This document shows, in pieces, positions 26,774-35,011 of a stretch of 36,433 bases of DNA. The stretch comes from Oligoflexia bacterium. GTDB lineage: Bacteria; Bdellovibrionota; Bacteriovoracia; Bacteriovoracales; Bacteriovoracaceae. Numbering within the stretch: position 1 is the first letter of the stretch; each line of letters opens with the position of its first letter. The notes beneath the pieces were generated by a model. It did no database searches and had not been told where the DNA came from. It was given only the letters and a program-made list of their open reading frames with translations. Location of the stretch: contig JADGAM010000020.1 of NCBI GenBank assembly GCA_015232015.1, positions 1 through 36,433 on the forward strand, read 5' to 3'. Made by a program: the position numbers and the translations under genes.

Positions 26774-28163
26774 TCTCTTGTAATTTTATTTTTAAATTAT
26801 TTTTAAATGTTAATGATTCACCCATAATATTACTTTCAATTATTTCACTAATTACTTTTTCTCCTCTGAACTTTAAATCATTATCAGCAAAATCTTCTAG
26901 ATATTCTTTAAAGGTAAACATTGCATTGGGAGTACAATGTTTATGAATAAGCCCTGGTTTTGCTAACTCCATGAAATCAGCACCAACTCTTCCCATTCTA
27001 TAGCAACCTGTACAGAATGAAGGAATGTATCCATCACTCACAATGTCTTTAATTACTTCTAATATCGATCGCTTATCAGAAAGTGAAAATTGTTCTTCTT
27101 TTTCCTCGACGTTTGAAGTGTATCCTCCTGGATTGGTTTTTGATCCCGCCGAAATTTGGGAAATACCTAAATCAAGTGCATCTTTTCTTAAAGTTCCACT
27201 CTCTCTTGTACTAAGAATAAGTCCAGTATAAGGAACTGCTAAACGAAGTACTGCTATAATTTTTTTAAATATTTCATCACTTACTGGGTACGGTGGATTC
27301 ATACTTACTTCTGAACCAAAGGCGGGTTCAATGCGAGGTACGCTTAGAGTGTGAGGACCAACAGCAAAATTTTTTTCTAAGTATTCAACATGTTTTAAGA
27401 GTGCTAAAATTTCAAATCTATAATCATAAAGACCAAACAAAATTCCCATTCCTAAATCATGAATTCCTCCAGCAAGAGCTCTGTCCATTGCTTGTAAGCG
27501 ATACTGATAATTTGATTTGTGCCCTCGCAGATGATTTTGCTTATATGTTTCTTGATGATAGGTCTCTTGAAAAATTTGATATGTGCCTATTTTACATTCC
27601 CCTAATTTCTTAAAACCTTCCATTGAAAGGGGTGCCATATTTACATTAATTCTTCTAATGCTTCCTTTATCGGTTGTAACTGAATAAACACTAGCAATTG
27701 ATTCAAGCATATAATCTAGGCCTTGCTCACTATTATCTTCGGCGGCCACAAGCAATAGTCTTTTATGACCATCATTAATTAAATGTTTTGTTTCAGTAAT
27801 AATTTCTTTTTGAGAAAGTTTTTTGCGATGAAGATTTGTATTGCTACTTCTAAAAGCACAATACAGACATTCATTGTAACAAATATTGGAAATGTAAAGT
27901 GGAGCAAAGAGCACAATTCTTTTACCATAAATTGTATCCTTTACTTCTTTGGCCGTATTATAAAGCTCTCCTATTAAATCATTATCTTTTAATTGCAATA
28001 AGCTTAATACTTGCTCAGGAGTAATACCATTTAACTCTTTGGCCTTAGCAAATATTTCCTCTATGTAGTTTCTATCATTTTGAAAATTTTTATCACAACT
28101 ACTATTAATTTTTTTAAAAATTTCACTTTCATTAATTATGCCTGTTTTTACATTCATGTTCAT
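26742..28163 (-). CDS. hydG: [FeFe]-hydrogenase maturase HydG (tyrosine lyase)
   Basis: HydG cleaves tyrosine to supply the CO and CN ligands of the H-cluster. The N-terminal radical SAM motif is CYNECLYC (Cys95, 99, 102). The C-terminal auxiliary-cluster motif CTGCYRMGR, followed 22 residues later by HKHC, distinguishes HydG from the related thiamine enzyme ThiH. A length of 473 residues is normal. It starts two bases after the histidine kinase stop, with AAGGT upstream, and overlaps hydE at its end. This places it in the middle of the hydrogenase operon. Confidence 0.95.
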   Translation of the reverse strand: MNMNVKTGIINESEIFKKINSSCDKNFQNDRNYIEEIFAKAKELNGITPEQVLSLLQLKDNDLIGELYNTAKEVKDTIYGKRIVLFAPLYISNICYNECLYCAFRSSNTNLHRKKLSQKEIITETKHLINDGHKRLLLVAAEDNSEQGLDYMLESIASVYSVTTDKGSIRRINVNMAPLSMEGFKKLGECKIGTYQIFQETYHQETYKQNHLRGHKSNYQYRLQAMDRALAGGIHDLGMGILFGLYDYRFEILALLKHVEYLEKNFAVGPHTLSVPRIEPAFGSEVSMNPPYPVSDEIFKKIIAVLRLAVPYTGLILSTRESGTLRKDALDLGISQISAGSKTNPGGYTSNVEEKEEQFSLSDKRSILEVIKDIVSDGYIPSFCTGCYRMGRVGADFMELAKPGLIHKHCTPNAMFTFKEYLEDFADNDLKFRGEKVISEIIESNIMGESLTFKNNLKIKLQEIANGTRDIYY

Positions 28164-28165
28164 TT

Positions 28166-28852
28166 CTACATACCTTCACCTTCAAGTATCAAAGTAAATT
28201 TACTACCAAAATCTATTTGACTCTCTAAACTAACATGCCCATTATAATGTTTTAATATCTTTTTTAAGATTGATAATCCGAGACCACTTCCAGTTATATT
28301 TTTTGTTTTTTCATTTTTTATTCTGGAAAATTCATTAAATAATTTTTGCTGATCATCTTCACTTATTCCAATACCTGTATCAGCACATTTGATATATAAT
28401 TTATTTATTTTTTTATCACCTTCGTTTATATTTTCGTCTTTTCTTATTGAGAAATTAACTTCACCTTCATCTTTATTATATTTAATAGCATTACTAAGTA
28501 GATTATTAATTAAAATTTCAATATCAGTTTTATCCGCATTAACAGTTATATTTTTATCAATTACATATTTAATTTTTATTTTTCTTTTCTGGACCAAACC
28601 TATATTTAATTCTAAAATATTTAAAAACAAATCATGTAAATTTATTTTTTCAACTTTTCTCTTTCTACTACCGGCCTCAATCTGAGTTAAATCTAATAAA
28701 TCCATAATAAGCTTTCGCATATCTTGTATTCTTATTTTTGAACGAGAAATAATATTTAAATAATTATTTATATTTTCACCTAAATATTTTTCTTCCATTA
28801 AATTTAAATAACTTTCAACTGCATTGATGGGAGATTTTAATTCATGGGCCAA
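28166..28852 (-). CDS. Histidine kinase fragment (HisKA-HATPase), probably split from the upstream receiver
   Basis: The 228-residue frame opens with a TTG directly on the phosphoacceptor helix, AHELKSPINA (His3). It continues with the ATPase domain: LLSNAIKYN, CADTGIGI and GSGLGLSI. It has no sensor domain and lacks the first half of the dimerisation helix. The same frame is open further upstream to 28909 and reads EKEKKKIRFEFISVLAHEL, exactly the linker expected before HELKSP. This part overlaps the end of the receiver gene at 28893. Removing one T from a short T-run near 28900 would join the two into a single receiver-kinase protein of about 388 residues. As drawn, the start is doubtful and there is no ribosome binding site. 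Confidence 0.8.
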   Translation of the reverse strand: MAHELKSPINAVESYLNLMEEKYLGENINNYLNIISRSKIRIQDMRKLIMDLLDLTQIEAGSRKRKVEKINLHDLFLNILELNIGLVQKRKIKIKYVIDKNITVNADKTDIEILINNLLSNAIKYNKDEGEVNFSIRKDENINEGDKKINKLYIKCADTGIGISEDDQQKLFNEFSRIKNEKTKNITGSGLGLSILKKILKHYNGHVSLESQIDFGSKFTLILEGEGM

Positions 28853-28892
28853 AACCGAAATAAATTCGAATCGAATTTTCTTTTTCTCTTTT

Positions 28893-29333
28893 TCAAAGTA
28901 AAAGATAATCTATGGCCTTTTTAATTGAAGCTTTAATTTCTGAGGGACCAAAAGGTTTAATTATAAAATCAAAAGCACCATTTTTAGTTGCTTCTATGGT
29001 TAAGGAAATGTCCGAATAAGCAGTTATCATTATTGGAATTTTGATTTGTAGGTTTGATTCAGTGTTATTTATTAGATTTAAAATATCAATGCCGCTGCCA
29101 TCTGGTAAAAGATAATCAATGATATAGATATCAAAATTTTTATTTTGGTTAACTTCAATAAATTTTTCTAAATTACTAGCAGTCTCTATTTCAAAAGATA
29201 TTTTTTGATCAAAATCATGCACATCAAGTATAAAATTTTGTAAAACCCGTTTAATACCAACACGAATACCCTCTTCATCGTCAATTATTAAAACTTTAAT
29301 GATTCGTTTATTATCATTCTTATTAGTATTCAT
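28893..29333 (-). CDS. Response regulator receiver protein (probable N-terminal half of a hybrid kinase)
   Basis: The 146-residue product is one receiver domain. It has the acidic pair IIDDE (18-20), phosphoacceptor Asp73 in IIDYLLPDGSG, a T/S switch at ITAYS and the lysine in FIIKPFGPSEI. It ends at KAIDYLLL just where the kinase linker begins in the next frame. The first ten residues, MNTNKNDNKR, are a low-complexity extension. They are encoded next to three ACGAAT hexamers that occupy the place of a ribosome binding site. It lies within the hydrogenase operon between the second receiver and hydG. The partner output is unknown; a role in sensing the state of the hydrogenase or redox is inference. 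Confidence 0.87.
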   Translation of the reverse strand: MNTNKNDNKRIIKVLIIDDEEGIRVGIKRVLQNFILDVHDFDQKISFEIETASNLEKFIEVNQNKNFDIYIIDYLLPDGSGIDILNLINNTESNLQIKIPIMITAYSDISLTIEATKNGAFDFIIKPFGPSEIKASIKKAIDYLLL

Positions 29334-29517
29334 ATTCGTATTCGTATTCGTATGTTCAACTATTTATAAAAAATAATTTAAAAAGGCCTCGACTAAAATT
29401 TACAGTGGAGTAATGTAAAAATAGCAAAATGTATGAACCTTAAACATTTAGCACTAACAAAAACTTAAATTTTAATCAAGGCCCTAAGAACGCTAAAACA
29501 TTTATTACTTTTTAAAT
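29334..29517. promoter_or_regulatory. Gap inside the hydrogenase operon with hexamer array
   Basis: This is the only large gap (184 bases) in the operon. It separates the structural genes and one receiver from the receiver-kinase pair and maturation genes. Three ACGAAT hexamers (complement ATTCGT, about 29333-29351) abut the downstream start codon. The gap may contain a second promoter for the maturation genes. No convincing terminator hairpin was seen. Confidence 0.45.
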
Positions 29518-29943
29518 TTAATAAATGTTTTTTACGCCTTGTACATTAATTTTATTTTTGGATAAATTAAGTAAACGATCAACCTCAGATATAAGTTTCT
29601 GAGGAATAATTGGCTTTTCTACAAATTCATCAACTGGCAAAAATTGGCCATCTTTTTCTTTATTAAATTTAAAATTTGATTTTTGATTAATTGATGAAAG
29701 CATAAGTATCGGAACATGCTTTAATTTCTCATCTTGTCTTATCTTGTAAGCTGCATGAAAACCATCCGTCTCATCATCCATCATTACATCTAAAACTATT
29801 AAATCTGGACTAAACTCTTTAGCTTTTTCATAACCATCGTTACCACTGCCAGCACATTTAATAGTGTGTCCTTTAGTTTTTAAAATTGTAGAACATGTTT
29901 CTAATACATCTAATTCGTCATCAATACATAAAATCTTTGCCAT
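29518..29943 (-). CDS. Stand-alone response regulator receiver protein
   Basis: The 141-residue protein is a receiver domain without an output domain, like CheY. It has IDDE (7-10), phosphoacceptor Asp52 in IVLDVMMDDETDG, the switch serine in LMLSS and the lysine in FVEKPI. The segment between the switch and the lysine is longer than usual (NQKSNFKFNKEKDGQF). This feature is seen in receiver proteins found next to [FeFe]-hydrogenase genes, though I could not verify that here. A perfect GGAGG ribosome binding site precedes the ATG. It lies 54 bases after hydA, so it is co-transcribed with it. Confidence 0.87.
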   Translation of the reverse strand: MAKILCIDDELDVLETCSTILKTKGHTIKCAGSGNDGYEKAKEFSPDLIVLDVMMDDETDGFHAAYKIRQDEKLKHVPILMLSSINQKSNFKFNKEKDGQFLPVDEFVEKPIIPQKLISEVDRLLNLSKNKINVQGVKNIY

Positions 29944-29997
29944 AAAAAAACCTCCAATAAAAGCAGTTTAATTGCTAAGGGCCTGTGAAATAATAAG

Positions 29998-31773
29998 TTA
30001 TACCCTCTCTCTGGTAATATAATGAGTATGCAGTAGTTCATGGGAAATATGTCCCAATGGTTTCCCTAAAAATTCTTTATATAATTTTTGAATATCTGGA
30101 TTGTCATGAGACTTTCGATATTGTTTGGATTCATCTTCTTTATATAATGCTTTAATACGCTTTTCTCTAATTTTATTATCAGTAAATCTTGGCTGTCCTC
30201 CACCACCAATGCAGCCACCTGGACAAGTCATTACCTCAATAAAATGATAAGATAAATCTCCCTTACGAATGCTCTCTAATAACTCCTTAGCATTTTCAAG
30301 CCCGTGAACTACCGCCACTTTTAATGTTGCTCCCTCTAGAAATTTCCAATCACCTTTACAAGCATTTAATGGCAAAGCTGCTTCTTTTATTCCTTTTAAT
30401 CCCGCCACATCTGTTAAATGCAGATTTTTTAAAGGTAGTTCAGTACCAGTTACAATTTCATAAGCAGTTCTTATGGCCGCTTCCATAACCCCACCAGTGT
30501 TACCAAAAATATCGGCAGCACCCGTAGAAAGTCCAAGTGGAGAATTCATTTGGGAATCTATTAAAGAATTAAAATCAATTGATGATTGCTTAATCATCTT
30601 TGCTAATTCCCGAGTTGTTAAAACATAATCTACATCTTGATATCCACTAGAATTCATCTCTTCTCTACGTGCCTCAAATTTCTTAGCAGTACAAGGCATG
30701 ATAGATACGACGATCATATCTTTGGGATCAACATTTATTTTTTTAGCGTAGTATGTTTTTGCTAAGGCCCCAAACATTTGTTGGGGAGATTTACAAGTTG
30801 AAAGATTTTTTAAAAAACTTGGATAAAAATGTTCCATATATAAAATCCAACCAGGAGAACAACTTGTAAACATCGGTAAGGCCACATCTTTTTTATTCTC
30901 AACTAAACTGTTTTTCAAGCGAGTAAGTAACTCAGTTCCTTCCTCAATAATAGTTAAATCAGCGGCAAAGTTGGTATCAAAAACAGCATCAAAACCTAGG
31001 GCGCGTAAAGCACTCGTCATCTTACCAGTAACTAATGTTCCAGCAGTATTTCCAAACTCTTCCCCTAATGCCGCCCTAATGGCCGGAGCTGTTTGAACTA
31101 CTACAAATTTCTTTGGATCTTCTAAAACACTTAAAACTTTTTCGATATCATTTTTTTCGCCTATGGCGCCAACTGGACAAATGGCCGCACACTGACCACA
31201 TTGAACACAAGTAACTTCACTCATATTAGATGCAAATGCTGGCGCAATTTGAGTTTTAAAACCTCTAAATTGAGGAGCAAGGGCCGCCACACCTTGTACG
31301 TTTGAACAAACTTCTACACAACGTCTGCAATGAACACATTTAGCAGAATCTCTGGTTAGGCCCCAAGTAGAATCATCAATTTTTCCCTCTTTCTTTTCAC
31401 CCTTAAAAGTGATCTCCGTTACTCCATACTCTTCCGCCAATGCTTTTAATTCACAATTATCTTTTCTAGAACAAGTTAAGCACTCACCATTATGCTCAGA
31501 TAAAAGTAATTCTATAACCGCTTTTCTATGCTTTCGTACAGAGCGACCTTTGGTATCAATAACCATATTTTGCTCTATAGGAGTAGAACAAGCAGCAACT
31601 GGATCTTTATAACCTTTTACTTCAACTAAACATACTCTGCATGCACCCATGGGTTTTTTTCCCTCCAGGTGACAAAGTGTGGGAATATGAATTTTATGTT
31701 TCTTGGCCACATCTAAGATTGTTAATCCATCGTCTACTTCAAGTCTCTGATCATTTATTGTTATATTTAACAT
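29998..31773 (-). CDS. hydA: [FeFe]-hydrogenase catalytic subunit HydA (HndD-like)
   Basis: The 591-residue protein reversibly reduces protons to H2. An N-terminal plant-type [2Fe-2S] domain has cysteines 34, 45, 48 and 62. The His-Cys3 cluster uses His94, Cys98, 101 and 107. Two [4Fe-4S] clusters are held by the CVHCRRCVEVC and CVQCGQCAAIC motifs. The H-cluster motifs are TSCSPGW (303-309), MPCTAKKFE (359-367) and EVMTCPGGCIGGGGQP (513-528). The small-subunit-like C-terminus is fused. L1 has CS where many enzymes have CC. The domain set is that of trimeric NAD(P)-linked, bifurcating enzymes (HydA, HndD). A GGAGG ribosome binding site precedes the ATG. It lies 51 bases after the HydB-like gene. 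Confidence 0.96.
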   Translation of the reverse strand: MLNITINDQRLEVDDGLTILDVAKKHKIHIPTLCHLEGKKPMGACRVCLVEVKGYKDPVAACSTPIEQNMVIDTKGRSVRKHRKAVIELLLSEHNGECLTCSRKDNCELKALAEEYGVTEITFKGEKKEGKIDDSTWGLTRDSAKCVHCRRCVEVCSNVQGVAALAPQFRGFKTQIAPAFASNMSEVTCVQCGQCAAICPVGAIGEKNDIEKVLSVLEDPKKFVVVQTAPAIRAALGEEFGNTAGTLVTGKMTSALRALGFDAVFDTNFAADLTIIEEGTELLTRLKNSLVENKKDVALPMFTSCSPGWILYMEHFYPSFLKNLSTCKSPQQMFGALAKTYYAKKINVDPKDMIVVSIMPCTAKKFEARREEMNSSGYQDVDYVLTTRELAKMIKQSSIDFNSLIDSQMNSPLGLSTGAADIFGNTGGVMEAAIRTAYEIVTGTELPLKNLHLTDVAGLKGIKEAALPLNACKGDWKFLEGATLKVAVVHGLENAKELLESIRKGDLSYHFIEVMTCPGGCIGGGGQPRFTDNKIREKRIKALYKEDESKQYRKSHDNPDIQKLYKEFLGKPLGHISHELLHTHYITRERV

Positions 31774-31824
31774 ATTTTAAAACCTCCAAAATTCTTTAGA
31801 AATATTTACAAAATACTTAGCATA

Positions 31825-34800
31825 TTATTTTGCACAGGCATGATTGCCAATATTGCCCAAATTCTTACCATAATCACAACGTAAACATCTCTTCGACTGT
31901 TCTATTGCTTCACTTTCACTATAAGTTAGTTCTACCTCAGCAAAAGAATTTTTTCTTTTATCGATAGATAATTTTGGTGCCTCAGCTCTCTCCACCATTA
32001 TGGGATCTGCATCTGGATCAAATTGAACATTGTTTTTCTTTTCTACTCTCCAGAAGGGATCTGCTTTATGATTTATATGCTTATCAATGGCAACCGCTGC
32101 TTTCTCACCATCAGCAATGGCCTCAACCACTGAAGCTGGCCCTCGAACCATATCACCACCACTAAAAATCCAATCAACAGAAGTTTTAGATGAGGTTTTA
32201 TCAACTTTTACAAACCCTGATCTATTAAGATCAATTTTATATTGATCAAATAGTCCTTTGCTATCTAAGCGCTGACTTATGGCCACAATTACTTGGTCAG
32301 CATTAACAACGACTCTTTCGTAAGTTTCTTTGTGTCCTTTTCTTCCACTACTATCAAACTCAGCACTCTCCATTAAAGCACATTTTAAAGCAGCTACTCT
32401 TCCAGCTTTAGAAATCATTTCTATGGGTGCATTCATAGTTTTAATTTGAATGCCTTCATCAATGGCATCATGAATCTCTTGTTCATATGCAGGCATATCT
32501 TCTTGGCCTCTTCGATAAACTACGGTTACGTTTTTGGCCCCCAATCTTTTTGCAACTCTTGCAGAGTCAATGGCCGCATTACCACCACCTATTACTACTA
32601 CCTCTTGGCCTACTTCAACCTTTTCATTTAAATTATAACTTTTTAAGAAATCTAAAGCGTACGTAACACCTTTTAAATCGCTTCCAGGAATATTTAATCC
32701 TACTGATTGGGGAGCTCCTATGGCCATAAATACTGCTTCATAACTTTCTTCTCGCAAACTTTGCAGTGTAAAATCAACACCTAATTTTTTATTAAGATGT
32801 AATTTTACTCCTATCTCTTCAATCATGGTTATTTCTTTATTTAAAACATCTCGAGGAAGCCTATACTGAGGAATCGCTTGCACCATCATTCCTCCTGCCT
32901 TTTTCTCAGCTTCAAAGACATCAGGGCGATATCCCAGTCTGGCCAAAAAATACGCACAAGACATTCCAGCAGGCCCTGCACCTATAATTGCAATTTTTCT
33001 CTTAGAGTTTGCTTTATTATCTCTAATTTCTGGTAATTGAATATTTTTTTCTTGATCCACCATAAAGCGTTTTACTTCTCTTACAGAAACTGCAGAATCA
33101 AGCATCTCTCTTCTACATTTTGTTTCACAAGGATGAAAACATACTCGCGCACATGCCGCTGCAAAAGGATTTCTGTTTCTATGTAATTTTAAAGCATCGT
33201 CATAACATTTTTCTTTTACCAGAGAGACGAAACCAGGAATATCCACTGCTGCAGGACAAGCACTCTGGCAAGCGGCCCTAGTTAAACCAAAGCAAACACC
33301 AGTAGAACATTTTTTCTCTCTAATATGTTCATCGTATTCATGTCTAAAATATCTAATTGTTGAAAGTACTGGGTTAGCAGCAGTTTTACCTAGGCCACAT
33401 AAAGCTGTTTTTTGAATTGTACTACCTAATTCAATTAATCTTTCAACATCACCTTCTTCACCTGTACCATTGCAAATTCTATCTAATATCTCTAGTAATC
33501 TTTTGGTTCCTACTCTACAAGGAGTACACTTTCCACAAGACTCTTCTTGTACAAACTCCATAAAGAATCTGGCCACATCTACCATACAACTATTTTCATC
33601 CATGACAATTAATCCACCAGACCCCATGATGGCACCTAATTCTACAAGAGATTCATAATCTAATTTTACATTTAAGTGCTCTTTTGGAATACAACCACCT
33701 GATGGTCCACCAATTTGAGCGGCCTTAAATTTTTTACCTTTAGGAATTCCTCCCCCAATATCATAAATTAATTCGCCTAAAGAAAGACCAATGGGAATTT
33801 CAACAAGCCCACAATTATTAATGGCACCCCCAAGAGCAAAAACTTTTGTGCCTTTACTTTTTTGGGTACCAAAAGAAGCGTACCAATCAGCTCCATTTAA
33901 AATAATTCTTGCAACACTGGCATAGGTCTCAACGTTGTTAAGTAAGGTGGGAGCATCCCACAGACCTTTAATGGCAGGAAATGGTGGGCGAGGTCTGGGT
34001 TCACCCCTTTTTCCCTCAATAGAATTCATTAGCGCAGTCTCTTCACCACAAACAAATGCACCTGAACCCATTCTGATTTCTAAATCAAAAGAAAATTTTG
34101 ATGCTAAAATATTTTCACCAAGCAGCCCATATTTACGGGCATCATCGATTGCTTTTTGTAAACGCTCAACCGCCAATGGATATTCAGCGCGCACATAAAC
34201 GTATCCACGGTTTGAGGAAATTGCATATCCTGCTATAATCATACCTTCCACCACACTGTGGGGATCACCTTCTAAAACTCCCCTATCCATGAATGCGCCT
34301 GGGTCTCCCTCATCAGCATTACAAACAACATTTTTATTGTTTCCCTTTGCTTTAGCGGCAAACTCCCACTTAAGACCAGTTAAAAATCCACCACCACCTC
34401 GGCCGCGAAGTCCTGATTTTTTCATCTCAGAGATTACGCTTTCACTTGTACTGTTACTTATTACTTTTGATAATGCTTGATAGCCATCCATTGCAATATA
34501 CTCTTCAATACTTAATGGATTAATCACCCCACAATTTTGAAGAGCTATCTTTTTTTGTAATTTAAAGTATTCAATATTTTTACAATGTGCCTCGGATATC
34601 TCTTTTCCCTCTTTAATTTCTTTCCTTAGCAAACGTTCAACTAGTTTACCTTCTAATAAGTGCTGAACAATAATTTCTTCAACATCACTGGCGCTTACAT
34701 TTTGATAGAAAACATCATCAGGGGTAATTCTTATTACTGGTCCATCAGAACATGGGCCCATACAACCAGTACCTACTACTTTTGCTTTATTTTGAAGATT

Positions 34801-35007
34801 ATATTTTTTTAATCCTTCTTCAAAAGCAGTAACAATTTTTTCTGAACCAGATGCTAGGCAACCACCACCAATACAAACTAAAATATCTCTTTTTTCTATT
34901 TTGCTTTTGGCGCTTAACTCTTCTTCTCTAAAACGCAAATCTAGCGTTTTTTTATATTCATTTTTAATACTATCTAAATCACTTTGTTTTTTTATTTTCA
35001 TCACCAT
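31825..35007 (-). CDS. hydB: HydB/NuoF-type flavoprotein fused to a GltD-like NADPH oxidoreductase
   Basis: The 1060 residues make three parts. First is a thioredoxin-like [2Fe-2S] domain (about 40-125; Cys45, 50, 82, 86). Next is the NuoF core with RGRGGGGFLTGLKW, NADEGDPGAFMD and the cluster ESCGKCTPC (491-497) plus Cys537. The third part, from about 575, is GltD-like: N-terminal cysteines 580, 584, 619, 623, 627 and 631, the FAD motif IGAGPAG (675-681) and a second nucleotide site VVIGGGNAAID. NuoF-type subunits bind FMN and NAD(H); GltD/NfnB-type domains carry FAD and bind NAD(P)H. The fusion gives the hydrogenase two flavin and two pyridine-nucleotide sites. It lies four bases after the HydC-like gene, with GGGGAG upstream of the ATG. 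Confidence 0.93.
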   Translation of the reverse strand: MVMKIKKQSDLDSIKNEYKKTLDLRFREEELSAKSKIEKRDILVCIGGGCLASGSEKIVTAFEEGLKKYNLQNKAKVVGTGCMGPCSDGPVIRITPDDVFYQNVSASDVEEIIVQHLLEGKLVERLLRKEIKEGKEISEAHCKNIEYFKLQKKIALQNCGVINPLSIEEYIAMDGYQALSKVISNSTSESVISEMKKSGLRGRGGGGFLTGLKWEFAAKAKGNNKNVVCNADEGDPGAFMDRGVLEGDPHSVVEGMIIAGYAISSNRGYVYVRAEYPLAVERLQKAIDDARKYGLLGENILASKFSFDLEIRMGSGAFVCGEETALMNSIEGKRGEPRPRPPFPAIKGLWDAPTLLNNVETYASVARIILNGADWYASFGTQKSKGTKVFALGGAINNCGLVEIPIGLSLGELIYDIGGGIPKGKKFKAAQIGGPSGGCIPKEHLNVKLDYESLVELGAIMGSGGLIVMDENSCMVDVARFFMEFVQEESCGKCTPCRVGTKRLLEILDRICNGTGEEGDVERLIELGSTIQKTALCGLGKTAANPVLSTIRYFRHEYDEHIREKKCSTGVCFGLTRAACQSACPAAVDIPGFVSLVKEKCYDDALKLHRNRNPFAAACARVCFHPCETKCRREMLDSAVSVREVKRFMVDQEKNIQLPEIRDNKANSKRKIAIIGAGPAGMSCAYFLARLGYRPDVFEAEKKAGGMMVQAIPQYRLPRDVLNKEITMIEEIGVKLHLNKKLGVDFTLQSLREESYEAVFMAIGAPQSVGLNIPGSDLKGVTYALDFLKSYNLNEKVEVGQEVVVIGGGNAAIDSARVAKRLGAKNVTVVYRRGQEDMPAYEQEIHDAIDEGIQIKTMNAPIEMISKAGRVAALKCALMESAEFDSSGRKGHKETYERVVVNADQVIVAISQRLDSKGLFDQYKIDLNRSGFVKVDKTSSKTSVDWIFSGGDMVRGPASVVEAIADGEKAAVAIDKHINHKADPFWRVEKKNNVQFDPDADPIMVERAEAPKLSIDKRKNSFAEVELTYSESEAIEQSKRCLRCDYGKNLGNIGNHACAK

Positions 35008-35011
35008 GGTC

